A stretch of 64,000 bases of DNA, from positions 1,364,001-1,428,000 of the forward strand of contig CAUIJY010000068.1 of assembly GCA_960531495.1 (NCBI GenBank). Direction: 5' to 3'. This document shows positions 25,839 to 40,003 of this stretch, piece after piece. The stretch's first letter is position 1; the number at the start of each line of letters is the position of its first letter. Both the position numbers and the translations under genes were made by a program. The stretch is from Zeus faber. Its lineage: Eukaryota; Chordata; Actinopteri; Zeiformes; Zeidae. Below the pieces are notes generated by a model. The model had not been told where the DNA came from and searched no databases. It saw only the letters and a program-made list of their open reading frames with translations.

Positions 25839-28800
25839 TACTGTTTGCAGAACAGTTTTTGGCACATCTAACAACTTTTTTCTGAAATTACGAGCATTTT
25901 CATAAAAACCTGCATGGATGGCAAACAAGGCATTTTGAGGCAATTTAAAGACTGAAAGGATGTTTTGAGTAAAGGTTTCTGTCATGACTTTGTAGGAACT
26001 GCTCAGATAGTGTAAATACTGTTATGAACTCATTTGTAATAGGAAAGTACTGTTTGCAAAAGAGTTTTTGGCACATCTAACAAGTTTTTCTGAAATTATG
26101 AGCATTTTCATAAAAACCTGCATGGATGGCAAACAAGGCATTTTCAGGCAATTTGAAGACTGAAAGGATGTTTTGAGTAAAGGTTTCTGTCATGACTCTC
26201 TAGGAACTGCTCAGATAGTGTAAATACTGTTATGAACTCATTTGTAATGGGAAAGTACTGTTTGCAGAACAGTTTTTGGCACATCTAACAATTTTTTTCT
26301 GAAATTACGAGCATTTTCACAAAAACCTGCATGGATGGCAAACAAGGCATTTTCAGGCAATTTAAAGACTGAAAGGATGTTTTGAGTAAAGGTTTCTGTC
26401 ATGACTCTGTAGGAACTGCTCAGATAGTGTAAATACTGTTATGAACTCATTTGTAATGGGAAAGTACTGTTTGCAAAAGAGTTTTTGGCACATCTAACAA
26501 GTTTTTCTGAAATTATGAGCATTTTCATAAAAACCTGCATGGATGGCAAACAAGGCATTTTCAGGCAATTTGAAGACTGAAGGGATGTTTTGAGTAAAGG
26601 TTTCTGTCATGACTCTCTAGGACTTGCTCAGATAGTGTAAATACTGTTATGAACTGATTTGTAATGGGAAAGTACTGTTTGCAAAACATTTTTGGCACAT
26701 CTAACAAGTTTTTCCGAAATCACGTGCAGTTTCATAAAAACCTGCATGGGTGGCAAACAAGGCATTTTCAGGCAATTTAAAGACTGAAAGGATGTTTTGA
26801 GTAAAGGTTTCTGTCATGACTCTCTAGGAACTGCTCAGATAGTGTAAATACTGTTATGAACTCATTTGTAATGGGAAAGTACTGTTTGCAGAACAGTTTT
26901 TGGCACATCTAACAATTTTTTTCTGAAATTACGAGCATTTTCACAAAAACCTGCATGGATGGCAAACAAGGCATTTTCAGGCAATTTAAAGACTGAAAGG
27001 ATGTTTTGAGTAAAGGTTTCTGTCATGACTCTGTAGGAACTGCTCAGATAGTGTAAATACTGTTATGAACTCATTTGTAATGGGAAAGTACTGTTAGCAA
27101 AAGAGTTTTTGGCACATCTAACAAGTTTTTCTGAAATTATGAGCATTTTCATAAAAACCTGCATGGATGGCAAACAAGGCATTTTCAGGCAATTTGAAGA
27201 CTGAAGGGATGTTTTGAGTAAAGGTTTCTGTCATGACTCTCTAGGACTTGCTCAGATAGTGTAAATACTGTTATGAACTGATTTGTAATGGGAAAGTACT
27301 GTTTGCAAAACAGTTTTTGGCACATCTAACAAGTTTTTCCGAAATCACGTGCAGTTTCATAAAAACCTGCATGGGTGGCAAACAAGGCATTTTCAGGCAA
27401 TTTAAAGACTAAAAGGTTGTTTTGAGTAAAGGTTTCTGTCATAACTCTGTAGGAACTGCTCAGATAGTGTAAATACTGTTATGAACTCATTTGTAATGGG
27501 AAAGTACTGTTTGCAGAACAGTTTTTGGCACATCTAACAATTTTTTTCTGAAATTACGAGCATTTTCATAAAAACCTGCATGGATGGCAAACAAGGCATT
27601 TTCAGGCAATTTAAAGACTGAAAGGATGTTTTGAGTAAAGGTTTCTGTCATGACTGTGTAGGACCTGCTCAGATAGTGTAAATACTGTTATGAACTGATT
27701 TGTAATGGGAAAGTACTGTTTGCAAAAGAGTTTTTGGCACATCTAACAAGTTTTTCTGAATTTATGAGCATTTTCATAAAAACCTGCATGGATGGCAAAC
27801 AAGGCATTTTCAGGCAATTTGAAGACTGAAGGGATGTTTTGAGTAAAGGTTTCTGTCATGACTCTCTAGGACTTGCTCAGATAGTGTAAATACTGTTATG
27901 AACTGATTTGTAATGGGAAAGTACTGTTTGCAAAACAGTTTTTGGCACATCTAACAAGTTTTTCTGAAATTATGAGCATTTTCATAAAAACCTGCATGGA
28001 TGGCAAACAAGGCATTTTCAGGCAATTTGAAGACTGAAAGGATGTTTTGAGTAAAGGTTTCTGTCATGACTCTCTAGGAACTGCTCAGATAGTGTAAATA
28101 CTGTTATGAACTCATTTGTAATGGGAAAGTACTGTTTGCAGAACAGTTTTTGGCACATCTAACAACTTTTTTCTGAAATTACGAGCATTTTCATAAAAAC
28201 CTGCATGGATGGCAAACAAGGCATTTTGAGGCAATTTAAAGACTGAAAGGATGTTTTGAGTAAAGGTTTCTGTCATGACTTTGTAGGAACTGCTCAGATA
28301 GTGTAAATACTGTTATGAACTCATTTGTAATAGGAAAGTACTGTTTGCAAAAGAGTTTTTGGCACATCTAACAAGTTTTTCTGAAATTATGAGCATTTTC
28401 ATAAAAACCTGCATGGATGGCAAACAAGGCATTTTCAGGCAATTTGAAGACTGAAAGGATGTTTTGAGTAAAGGTTTCTGTCATGACTCTCTAGGACTTG
28501 CTCAGATAGTGTAAATACTGTTATGAACTGATTTGTAATGGGAAAGTACTGTTTGCAAAACAGTTTTTGGCACATCTAACAAGTTTTTCCGAAATCACGT
28601 GCAGTTTCATAAAAACCTGCATGGGTGGCAAACAAGGCATTTTCAGGCAATTTAAAGACTGAAAGGATGTTTTGAGTAAAGGTTTCTGTCATGACTCTCT
28701 AGGAACTGCTCAGATAGTGTAAATACTGTTATGAACTCATTTGTAATGGGAAAGTACTGTTAGCAAAAGAGTTTTTGGCACATCTAACAAGTTTTTCTGA

Positions 28801-29587
28801 AATTATGAGCATTTTCATAAAAACCTGCATGGATGGCAAACAAGGCATTTTCAGGCAATTTGAAGACTGAAGGGATGTTTTGAGTAAAGGTTTCTGTCAT
28901 GACTCTCTAGGACTTGCTCAGATAGTGTAAATACTGTTATGAACTGATTTGTAATGGGAAAGTACTGTTTGCAAAACAGTTTTTGGCACATCTAACAAGT
29001 TTTTCCGAAATCACGTGCAGTTTCATAAAAACCTGCATGGGTGGCAAACAAGGCATTTTCAGGCAATTTAAAGACTGAAAGGTTGTTTTGAGTAAAGGTT
29101 TCTGTCATAACTCTGTAGGAACTGCTCAGATAGTGTAAATACTGTTATGAACTCATTTGTAATGGGAAAGTACTGTTTGCAGAACAGTTTTTGGCACATC
29201 TAACAATTTTTTTCTGAAATTACGAGCATTTTCATAAAAACCTGCATGGATGGCAAACAAGGCATTTTCAGGCAATTTAAAGACTGAAAGGATGTTTTGA
29301 GTAAAGGTTTCTGTCATGACTGTGTAGGACCTGCTCAGATAGTGTAAATACTGTTATGAACTGATTTGTGATGGGAAAGTACTGTTTGCAAAAGAGTTTT
29401 TGGCACATCTAACAAGTTTTTCTGAATTTATGAGCATTTTCATAAAAACCTGCATGGATGGCAAACAAGGCATTTTCAGGCAATTTGAAGACTGAAGGGA
29501 TGTTTTGAGTAAAGGTTTCTGTCATGACTCTCTAGGAACTGCTCAGATAGTGTAAATACTGTTATGAACTCATTTGTAATGGGAAAG
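25839..29587 (+). repeat. 18-monomer HOR, copy 1 (about 3.75 kb)
   Basis: The order is G H A B C2 A P C D E F, then G H/B C2 P C D E/F. H/B (28339) begins as H (AAAAGAG, GAAAGG) and ends as B (AGGACTT, GAACTGATT). The last monomer (29380) begins as E (CTGAATTTATGAG, GAAGGG) and ends as F (AGGAAC, GAACTCATT), so one E-F pair has collapsed into one monomer. The C2 at 26673 has lost a G in AAAACATTTTTGG (207 bp). P markers lie at 27092 and 28758. Confidence 0.85.
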
Positions 29588-32500
29588 TACTGTTTGCAGA
29601 ACAGTTTTTGGCACATCTAACAACTTTTTTCTGAAATTACGAGCATTTTCATAAAAACCTGCATGGATGGCAAACAAGGCATTTTGAGGCAATTTAAAGA
29701 CTGAAAGGATGTTTTGAGTAAAGGTTTCTGTCATGACTTTGTAGGAACTGCTCAGATAGTGTAAATACTGTTATGAACTCATTTGTAATAGGAAAGTACT
29801 GTTTGCAAAAGAGTTTTTGGCACATCTAACAAGTTTTTCTGAAATTATGAGCATTTTCATAAAAACCTGCATGGATGGCAAACAAGGCATTTTCAGGCAA
29901 TTTGAAGACTGAAAGGATGTTTTGAGTAAAGGTTTCTGTCATGACTCTCTAGGAACTGCTCAGATAGTGTAAATACTGTTATGAACTCATTTGTAATGGG
30001 AAAGTACTGTTTGCAGAACAGTTTTTGGCACATCTAACAATTTTTTTCTGAAATTACGAGCATTTTCACAAAAACCTGCATGGATGGCAAACAAGGCATT
30101 TTCAGGCAATTTAAAGACTGAAAGGATGTTTTGAGTAAAGGTTTCTGTCATGACTCTGTAGGAACTGCTCAGATAGTGTAAATACTGTTATGAACTCATT
30201 TGTAATGGGAAAGTACTGTTTGCAAAAGAGTTTTTGGCACATCTAACAAGTTTTTCTGAAATTATGAGCATTTTCATAAAAACCTGCATGGATGGCAAAC
30301 AAGGCATTTTCAGGCAATTTGAAGACTGAAGGGATGTTTTGAGTAAAGGTTTCTGTCATGACTCTCTAGGACTTGCTCAGATAGTGTAAATACTGTTATG
30401 AACTGATTTGTAATGGGAAAGTACTGTTTGCAAAACAGTTTTTGGCACATCTAACAAGTTTTTCCGAAATCACGTGCAGTTTCATAAAAACCTGCATGGG
30501 TGGCAAACAAGGCATTTTCAGGCAATTTAAAGACTGAAAGGATGTTTTGAGTAAAGGTTTCTGTCATGACTCTCTAGGAACTGCTCAGATAGTGTAAATA
30601 CTGTTATGAACTCATTTGTAATGGGAAAGTACTGTTTGCAGAACAGTTTTTGGCACATCTAACAATTTTTTTCTGAAATTACGAGCATTTTCACAAAAAC
30701 CTGCATGGATGGCAAACAAGGCATTTTCAGGCAATTTAAAGACTGAAAGGATGTTTTGAGTAAAGGTTTCTGTCATGACTCTGTAGGAACTGCTCAGATA
30801 GTGTAAATACTGTTATGAACTCATTTGTAATGGGAAAGTACTGTTAGCAAAAGAGTTTTTGGCACATCTAACAAGTTTTTCTGAAATTATGAGCATTTTC
30901 ATAAAAACCTGCATGGATGGCAAACAAGGCATTTTCAGGCAATTTGAAGACTGAAGGGATGTTTTGAGTAAAGGTTTCTGTCATGACTCTCTAGGACTTG
31001 CTCAGATAGTGTAAATACTGTTATGAACTGATTTGTAATGGGAAAGTACTGTTTGCAAAACAGTTTTTGGCACATCTAACAAGTTTTTCCGAAATCACGT
31101 GCAGTTTCATAAAAACCTGCATGGGTGGCAAACAAGGCATTTTCAGGCAATTTAAAGACTAAAAGGTTGTTTTGAGTAAAGGTTTCTGTCATAACTCTGT
31201 AGGAACTGCTCAGATAGTGTAAATACTGTTATGAACTCATTTGTAATGGGAAAGTACTGTTTGCAGAACAGTTTTTGGCACATCTAACAATTTTTTTCTG
31301 AAATTACGAGCATTTTCATAAAAACCTGCATGGATGGCAAACAAGGCATTTTCAGGCAATTTAAAGACTGAAAGGATGTTTTGAGTAAAGGTTTCTGTCA
31401 TGACTGTGTAGGACCTGCTCAGATAGTGTAAATACTGTTATGAACTGATTTGTAATGGGAAAGTACTGTTTGCAAAAGAGTTTTTGGCACATCTAACAAG
31501 TTTTTCTGAATTTATGAGCATTTTCATAAAAACCTGCATGGATGGCAAACAAGGCATTTTCAGGCAATTTGAAGACTGAAGGGATGTTTTGAGTAAAGGT
31601 TTCTGTCATGACTCTCTAGGACTTGCTCAGATAGTGTAAATACTGTTATGAACTGATTTGTAATGGGAAAGTACTGTTTGCAAAACAGTTTTTGGCACAT
31701 CTAACAAGTTTTTCTGAAATTATGAGCATTTTCATAAAAACCTGCATGGATGGCAAACAAGGCATTTTCAGGCAATTTGAAGACTGAAAGGATGTTTTGA
31801 GTAAAGGTTTCTGTCATGACTCTCTAGGAACTGCTCAGATAGTGTAAATACTGTTATGAACTCATTTGTAATGGGAAAGTACTGTTTGCAGAACAGTTTT
31901 TGGCACATCTAACAACTTTTTTCTGAAATTACGAGCATTTTCATAAAAACCTGCATGGATGGCAAACAAGGCATTTTGAGGCAATTTAAAGACTGAAAGG
32001 ATGTTTTGAGTAAAGGTTTCTGTCATGACTTTGTAGGAACTGCTCAGATAGTGTAAATACTGTTATGAACTCATTTGTAATAGGAAAGTACTGTTTGCAA
32101 AAGAGTTTTTGGCACATCTAACAAGTTTTTCTGAAATTATGAGCATTTTCATAAAAACCTGCATGGATGGCAAACAAGGCATTTTCAGGCAATTTGAAGA
32201 CTGAAAGGATGTTTTGAGTAAAGGTTTCTGTCATGACTCTCTAGGACTTGCTCAGATAGTGTAAATACTGTTATGAACTGATTTGTAATGGGAAAGTACT
32301 GTTTGCAAAACAGTTTTTGGCACATCTAACAAGTTTTTCCGAAATCACGTGCAGTTTCATAAAAACCTGCATGGGTGGCAAACAAGGCATTTTCAGGCAA
32401 TTTAAAGACTGAAAGGATGTTTTGAGTAAAGGTTTCTGTCATGACTCTCTAGGAACTGCTCAGATAGTGTAAATACTGTTATGAACTCATTTGTAATGGG

Positions 32501-33545
32501 AAAGTACTGTTAGCAAAAGAGTTTTTGGCACATCTAACAAGTTTTTCTGAAATTATGAGCATTTTCATAAAAACCTGCATGGATGGCAAACAAGGCATTT
32601 TCAGGCAATTTGAAGACTGAAGGGATGTTTTGAGTAAAGGTTTCTGTCATGACTCTCTAGGACTTGCTCAGATAGTGTAAATACTGTTATGAACTGATTT
32701 GTAATGGGAAAGTACTGTTTGCAAAACAGTTTTTGGCACATCTAACAAGTTTTTCCGAAATCACGTGCAGTTTCATAAAAACCTGCATGGGTGGCAAACA
32801 AGGCATTTTCAGGCAATTTAAAGACTGAAAGGTTGTTTTGAGTAAAGGTTTCTGTCATAACTCTGTAGGAACTGCTCAGATAGTGTAAATACTGTTATGA
32901 ACTCATTTGTAATGGGAAAGTACTGTTTGCAGAACAGTTTTTGGCACATCTAACAATTTTTTTCTGAAATTACGAGCATTTTCATAAAAACCTGCATGGA
33001 TGGCAAACAAGGCATTTTCAGGCAATTTAAAGACTGAAAGGATGTTTTGAGTAAAGGTTTCTGTCATGACTGTGTAGGACCTGCTCAGATAGTGTAAATA
33101 CTGTTATGAACTGATTTGTAATGGGAAAGTACTGTTTGCAAAAGAGTTTTTGGCACATCTAACAAGTTTTTCTGAATTTATGAGCATTTTCATAAAAACC
33201 TGCATGGATGGCAAACAAGGCATTTTCAGGCAATTTGAAGACTGAAGGGATGTTTTGAGTAAAGGTTTCTGTCATGACTCTCTAGGACTTGCTCAGATAG
33301 TGTAAATACTGTTATGAACTGATTTGTAATGGGAAAGTACTGTTTGCAAAACAGTTTTTGGCACATCTAACAAGTTTTTCTGAAATTATGAGCATTTTCA
33401 TAAAAACCTGCATGGATGGCAAACAAGGCATTTTCAGGCAATTTGAAGACTGAAAGGATGTTTTGAGTAAAGGTTTCTGTCATGACTCTCTTGGAACTGC
33501 TCAGATAGTGTAAATACTGTTATGAACTCATTTGTAATGGGAAAG
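29588..33545 (+). repeat. 19-monomer HOR, copy 2 of the 18-mer with E and F separate
   Basis: The order is G H A B C2 A P C D E F, then G H/B C2 P C D E F. TGTTAGC at 30842 and 32508 is 3750 bases after 27092 and 28758 in the preceding unit. The only change in order is that the last E and F are separate monomers (33130 and 33338), where copy 1 has a single E/F hybrid. The final F has TCTCTTGGAAC (33491), a marker of the 10-mer pair that overlaps this end. Confidence 0.85.
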
Positions 33546-33962
33546 TACTGTTTGCAGAACAGTTTTTGGCACATCTAACAACTTTTTTCTGAAATTACGA
33601 GCATTTTCATAAAAACCTGCATGGATTGCAAACAAGGCATTTTGAGGCAATTTAAAGACTGAAAGGATGTTTTGAGTAAAGGTTTCTGTCATGACTTTGT
33701 AGGAACTGCTCAGATAGTGTAAATACTGTTATGAACTCATTTGTAATAGGAAAGTACTGTTTGCAAAAGAGTTTTTGGCACATCTAACAAGTTTTTCTGA
33801 AATTATGAGCATTTTCATAAAAACCTGCATGGATGGCAAACAAGGCATTTTCAGGCAATTTGAAGACTGAAAGGATGTTTTGAGTAAAGGTTTCTGTCAT
33901 GACTCTCTAGGAACTGCTCAGATAGTGTAAATACTGTTATGAACTCATTTGTAATGGGAAAG
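31880..33962 (+). repeat. 2083-bp 10-monomer HOR, copy 1
   Basis: The order is G H/B C2 P C D E F G H. It overlaps the right end of the 19-mer and is duplicated in the next 2083 bases. Private markers: TTGGAAC in F (33491) and GGATTGCAAAC in G (near 33624). Confidence 0.88.
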
Positions 33963-36045
33963 TACTGTTTGCAGAACAGTTTTTGGCACATCTAACAACT
34001 TTTTTCTGAAATTACGAGCATTTTCATAAAAACCTGCATGGATGGCAAACAAGGCATTTTGAGGCAATTTAAAGACTGAAAGGATGTTTTGAGTAAAGGT
34101 TTCTGTCATGACTTTGTAGGAACTGCTCAGATAGTGTAAATACTGTTATGAACTCATTTGTAATAGGAAAGTACTGTTTGCAAAAGAGTTTTTGGCACAT
34201 CTAACAAGTTTTTCTGAAATTATGAGCATTTTCATAAAAACCTGCATGGATGGCAAACAAGGCATTTTCAGGCAATTTGAAGACTGAAAGGATGTTTTGA
34301 GTAAAGGTTTCTGTCATGACTCTCTAGGACTTGCTCAGATAGTGTAAATACTGTTATGAACTGATTTGTAATGGGAAAGTACTGTTTGCAAAACAGTTTT
34401 TGGCACATCTAACAAGTTTTTCCGAAATCACGTGCAGTTTCATAAAAACCTGCATGGGTGGCAAACAAGGCATTTTCAGGCAATTTAAAGACTGAAAGGA
34501 TGTTTTGAGTAAAGGTTTCTGTCATGACTCTCTAGGAACTGCTCAGATAGTGTAAATACTGTTATGAACTCATTTGTAATGGGAAAGTACTGTTAGCAAA
34601 AGAGTTTTTGGCACATCTAACAAGTTTTTCTGAAATTATGAGCATTTTCATAAAAACCTGCATGGATGGCAAACAAGGCATTTTCAGGCAATTTGAAGAC
34701 TGAAGGGATGTTTTGAGTAAAGGTTTCTGTCATGACTCTCTAGGACTTGCTCAGATAGTGTAAATACTGTTATGAACTGATTTGTAATGGGAAAGTACTG
34801 TTTGCAAAACAGTTTTTGGCACATCTAACAAGTTTTTCCGAAATCACGTGCAGTTTCATAAAAACCTGCATGGGTGGCAAACAAGGCATTTTCAGGCAAT
34901 TTAAAGACTGAAAGGTTGTTTTGAGTAAAGGTTTCTGTCATAACTCTGTAGGAACTGCTCAGATAGTGTAAATACTGTTATGAACTCATTTGTAATGGGA
35001 AAGTACTGTTTGCAGAACAGTTTTTGGCACATCTAACAATTTTTTTCTGAAATTACGAGCATTTTCATAAAAACCTGCATGGATGGCAAACAAGGCATTT
35101 TCAGGCAATTTAAAGACTGAAAGGATGTTTTGAGTAAAGGTTTCTGTCATGACTGTGTAGGACCTGCTCAGATAGTGTAAATACTGTTATGAACTGATTT
35201 GTAATGGGAAAGTACTGTTTGCAAAAGAGTTTTTGGCACATCTAACAAGTTTTTCTGAATTTATGAGCATTTTCATAAAAACCTGCATGGATGGCAAACA
35301 AGGCATTTTCAGGCAATTTGAAGACTGAAGGGATGTTTTGAGTAAAGGTTTCTGTCATGACTCTCTAGGACTTGCTCAGATAGTGTAAATACTGTTATGA
35401 ACTGATTTGTAATGGGAAAGTACTGTTTGCAAAACAGTTTTTGGCACATCTAACAAGTTTTTCTGAAATTATGAGCATTTTCATAAAAACCTGCATGGAT
35501 GGCAAACAAGGCATTTTCAGGCAATTTGAAGACTGAAAGGATGTTTTGAGTAAAGGTTTCTGTCATGACTCTCTTGGAACTGCTCAGATAGTGTAAATAC
35601 TGTTATGAACTCATTTGTAATGGGAAAGTACTGTTTGCAGAACAGTTTTTGGCACATCTAACAACTTTTTTCTGAAATTACGAGCATTTTCATAAAAACC
35701 TGCATGGATTGCAAACAAGGCATTTTGAGGCAATTTAAAGACTGAAAGGATGTTTTGAGTAAAGGTTTCTGTCATGACTTTGTAGGAACTGCTCAGATAG
35801 TGTAAATACTGTTATGAACTCATTTGTAATAGGAAAGTACTGTTTGCAAAAGAGTTTTTGGCACATCTAACAAGTTTTTCTGAAATTATGAGCATTTTCA
35901 TAAAAACCTGCATGGATGGCAAACAAGGCATTTTCAGGCAATTTGAAGACTGAAAGGATGTTTTGAGTAAAGGTTTCTGTCATGACTCTCTAGGAACTGC
36001 TCAGATAGTGTAAATACTGTTATGAACTCATTTGTAATGGGAAAG
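33963..36045 (+). repeat. 2083-bp 10-monomer HOR, copy 2
   Basis: It has the same ten-class order as the preceding 2083 bases. TTGGAAC recurs at 35574 and GGATTGCAAAC near 35707, both at an offset of 2083. Its first eight monomers, G-H/B-C2-P-C-D-E-F (33963-35628, 1666 bp), are the compact octamer also seen at 31880-33545 and 40004-41669. Confidence 0.88.
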
Positions 36046-37920
36046 TACTGTTTGCAGAACAGTTTTTGGCACATCTAACAATTTTTTTCTGAAATTACGA
36101 GCATTTTCACAAAAACCTGCATGGATGGCAAACAAGGCATTTTCAGGCAATTTACAGACTGAAAGGATGTTTTGAGTAAAGGTTTCTGTCATGACTCTGT
36201 AGGAACTGCTCAGATAGTGTAAATACTGTTATGAACTCATTTGTAATGGGAAAGTACTGTTTGCAAAAGAGTTTTTGGCACATCTAACAAGTTTTTCTGA
36301 AATTATGAGCATTTTCATAAAAACCTGCATGGATGGCAAACAAGGCATTTTCAGGCAATTTGAAGACTGAAGGGATGTTTTGAGTAAAGGTTTCTGTCAT
36401 GACTCTCTAGGACTTGCTCAGATAGTGTAAATACTGTTATGAACTGATTTGTAATGGGAAAGTACTGTTTGCAAAACAGTTTTTGGCACATCTAACAAGT
36501 TTTTCTGAAATTATGAGCATTTTCATAAAAACCTGCATTGATGGCAAACAAGGCATTTTCAGGCAATTTGAAGACTGAAAGGATGTTTTGAGTAAAGGTT
36601 TCTGTCATGACTCTCTAGGAACTGCTCAGATAGTGTAAATACTGTTATGAACTCATTTGTAATGGGAAAGTACTGTTTGCAGAACAGTTTTTGGCACATC
36701 TAACAACTTTTTTCTGAAATTACGAGCATTTTCATAAAAACCTGCATGGATGGCAAACAAGGCATTTTGAGGCAATTTAAAGACTGAAAGGATGTTTTGA
36801 GTAAAGGTTTCTGTCATGACTTTGTAGGAACTGCTCAGATAGTGTAAATACTGTTATGAACTCATTTGTAATAGGAAAGTACTGTTTGCAAAAGAGTTTT
36901 TGGCACATCTAACAAGTTTTTCTGAAATTATGAGCATTTTCATAAAAACCTGCATGGATGGCAAACAAGGCATTTTCAGGCAATTAGAAGACTGAAGGGA
37001 TGTTTTGAGTAAAGGTTTCTGTCATGACTCTCTAGGACTTGCTCAGATAGTGTAAATACTGTTATGAACTGATTTGTAATGGGAAATTACTGTTTGCAAA
37101 ACAGTTTTTGGCACATCTAACAAGTTTTTCCGAAATCACGTGCAGTTTCATAAAAACCTGCATGGGTGGCAAACAAGGCATTTTCAGGCAATTTAAAGAC
37201 TGAAAGGATGTTTTGAGTAAAGGTTTCTGTCATAACTCTGTAGGAACTGCTCAGATAGTGTAAATACTGTTATGAACTCATTTGTAATGGGAAAGTACTG
37301 TTTGCAGAACAGTTTTTGGCACATCTAACAATTTTTTTCTGAAATTACGAGCATTTTCCTAAAAACCTGCATGGATGGCAAACAAGGCATTTTCAGGCAA
37401 TTTAAAGACTGAAAGGATGTTTTGAGTAAAGGTTTCTGTCATGACTGTGTAGGACCTGCTCAGATAGTGTAAATACTGTTATGAACTCATTTGTAATGGG
37501 AAAGTACTGTTTGCAAAAGAGTTTTTGGCACATCTAACAAGTTTTTCTGAAATTATGAGCATTTTCATAAAAACCTGCATGGATGGCAAACAAGGCATTT
37601 TCAGGCAATTTGAAGACTGAAAGGCTGTTTTGAGTAAAGGTTTCTGTCATGACTCTCTAGGAACTGCTCAGATAGTGTAAATACTGTTATGAACTGATTT
37701 GTAATGGGAAAGTACTGTTTGCAAAACAGTTTTTGGCACATCTAACAAGTTTTTCTGAAATTATGAGCATTTTCATAAAAACCTGCATGGATGGCAAACA
37801 AGGCATTTTCAGGCAATTTGAAGACTGAAAGGATGTTTTGAGTAAAGGTTTCTGTCATGACTCTCTAGGAACTGCTCAGATAGTGTAAATACTGTTATGA
37901 ACTCATTTGTAATGGGAAAG
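36046..37920 (+). repeat. Mosaic of nine monomers
   Basis: The order is A' B F G H/B C D' H F. B is followed by F instead of C (36463), and H (37505; GAAAGGCTG, ending GAACTGATT) is followed by F. Both are out-of-order joins. A' here has TTACAG but TTTGGCACA, the right-hand form of A'. The F at 36463 has GCATTGATGG. H/B at 36880 has CAATTAGAAG. Confidence 0.78.
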
Positions 37921-40003
37921 TACTGTTTGCAGAACAGTTTTTGGCACATCTAACAACTTTTTTCTGAAATTACGAGCATTTTCATAAAAACCTGCATGGA
38001 TGGCAAACAAGGCATTTTGAGGCAATTTAAAGACTGAAAGGATGTTTTGAGTAAAGGTTTCTGTCATGACTTTGTAGGAACTGCTCAGATAGTGTAAATA
38101 CTGTTATGAACTCATTTGTAATAGGAAAGTACTGTTTGCAAAAGAGTTTTTGGCACATCTAACAAGTTTTTCTGAAATTATGAGCATTTTCATAAAAACC
38201 TGCATGGATGGCAAACAAGGCATTTTCAGGCAATTTGAAGACTGAAAGGATGTTTTGAGTAAAGGTTTCTGTCATGACTCTCTAGGACTTGCTCAGATAG
38301 TGTAAATACTGTTATGAACTGATTTGTAATGGGAAAGTACTGTTTGCAAAACAGTTTTTGGCACATCTAACAAGTTTTTCCGAAATCACGTGCAGTTTCA
38401 TAAAAACCTGCATGGGTGGCAAACAAGGCATTTTCAGGCAATTTAAAGACTGAAAGGATGTTTTGAGTAAAGGTTTCTGTCATGACTCTCTAGGAACTGC
38501 TCAGATAGTGTAAATACTGTTATGAACTCATTTGTAATGGGAAAGTACTGTTAGCAAAAGAGTTTTTGGCACATCTAACAAGTTTTTCTGAAATTATGAG
38601 CATTTTCATAAAAACCTGCATGGATGGCAAACAAGGCATTTTCAGGCAATTTGAAGACTGAAGGGATGTTTTGAGTAAAGGTTTCTGTCATGACTCTCTA
38701 GGACTTGCTCAGATAGTGTAAATACTGTTATGAACTGATTTGTAATGGGAAAGTACTGTTTGCAAAACAGTTTTTGGCACATCTAACAAGTTTTTCCGAA
38801 ATCACGTGCAGTTTCATAAAAACCTGCATGGGTGGCAAACAAGGCATTTTCAGGCAATTTAAAGACTGAAAGGTTGTTTTGAGTAAAGGTTTCTGTCATA
38901 ACTCTGTAGGAACTGCTCAGATAGTGTAAATACTGTTATGAACTCATTTGTAATGGGAAAGTACTGTTTGCAGAACAGTTTTTGGCACATCTAACAATTT
39001 TTTTCTGAAATTACGAGCATTTTCATAAAAACCTGCATGGATGGCAAACAAGGCATTTTCAGGCAATTTAAAGACTGAAAGGATGTTTTGAGTAAAGGTT
39101 TCTGTCATGACTTTGTAGGAACTGCTCAGATAGTGTAAATACTGTTATGAACTCATTTGTAATAGGAAAGTACTGTTTGCAAAAGAGTTTTTGGCACATC
39201 TAACAAGTTTTTCTGAAATTATGAGCATTTTCATAAAAACCTGCATGGATGGCAAACAAGGCATTTTCAGGCAATTTGAAGACTGAAAGGATGTTTTGAG
39301 TAAAGGTTTCTGTCATGACTCTCTAGGAACTGCTCAGATAGTGTAAATACTGTTATGAACTCATTTGTAATGGGAAAGTACTGTTTGCAGAACAGTTTTT
39401 GGCACATCTAACAATTTTTTTCTGAAATTACGAGCATTTTCATAAAAACCTGCATGGATGGCAAACAAGGCATTTTCAGGCAATTTAAAGACTGAAAGGA
39501 TGTTTTGAGTAAAGGTTTCTGTCATGACTGTGTAGGACCTGCTCAGATAGTGTAAATACTGTTATGAACTGATTTGTAATGGGAAAGTACTGTTTGCAAA
39601 AGAGTTTTTGGCACATCTAACAAGTTTTTCTGAATTTATGAGCATTTTCATAAAAACCTGCATGGATGGCAAACAAGGCATTTTCAGGCAATTTGAAGAC
39701 TGAAGGGATGTTTTGAGTAAAGGTTTCTGTCATGACTCTCTAGGACTTGCTCAGATAGTGTAAATACTGTTATGAACTGATTTGTAATGGGAAAGTACTG
39801 TTTGCAAAACAGTTTTTGGCACATCTAACAAGTTTTTCTGAAATTATGAGCATTTTCATAAAAACCTGCATGGATGGCAAACAAGGCATTTTCAGGCAAT
39901 TTGAAGACTGAAAGGATGTTTTGAGTAAAGGTTTCTGTCATGACTCTCTAGGAACTGCTCAGATAGTGTAAATACTGTTATGAACTCATTTGTAATGGGA
40001 AAG
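37921..40003 (+). repeat. 10-monomer HOR with a D/G hybrid
   Basis: The order is G H/B C2 P C D/G H D E F. The monomer at 38962 starts as D (T7, CATAAAA) and ends as G (CTTTGTAGG, AATAGGA), then H follows, as it does after a normal G. This joins C directly into the G-H step and is the kind of product expected from a within-monomer crossover. Confidence 0.8.
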
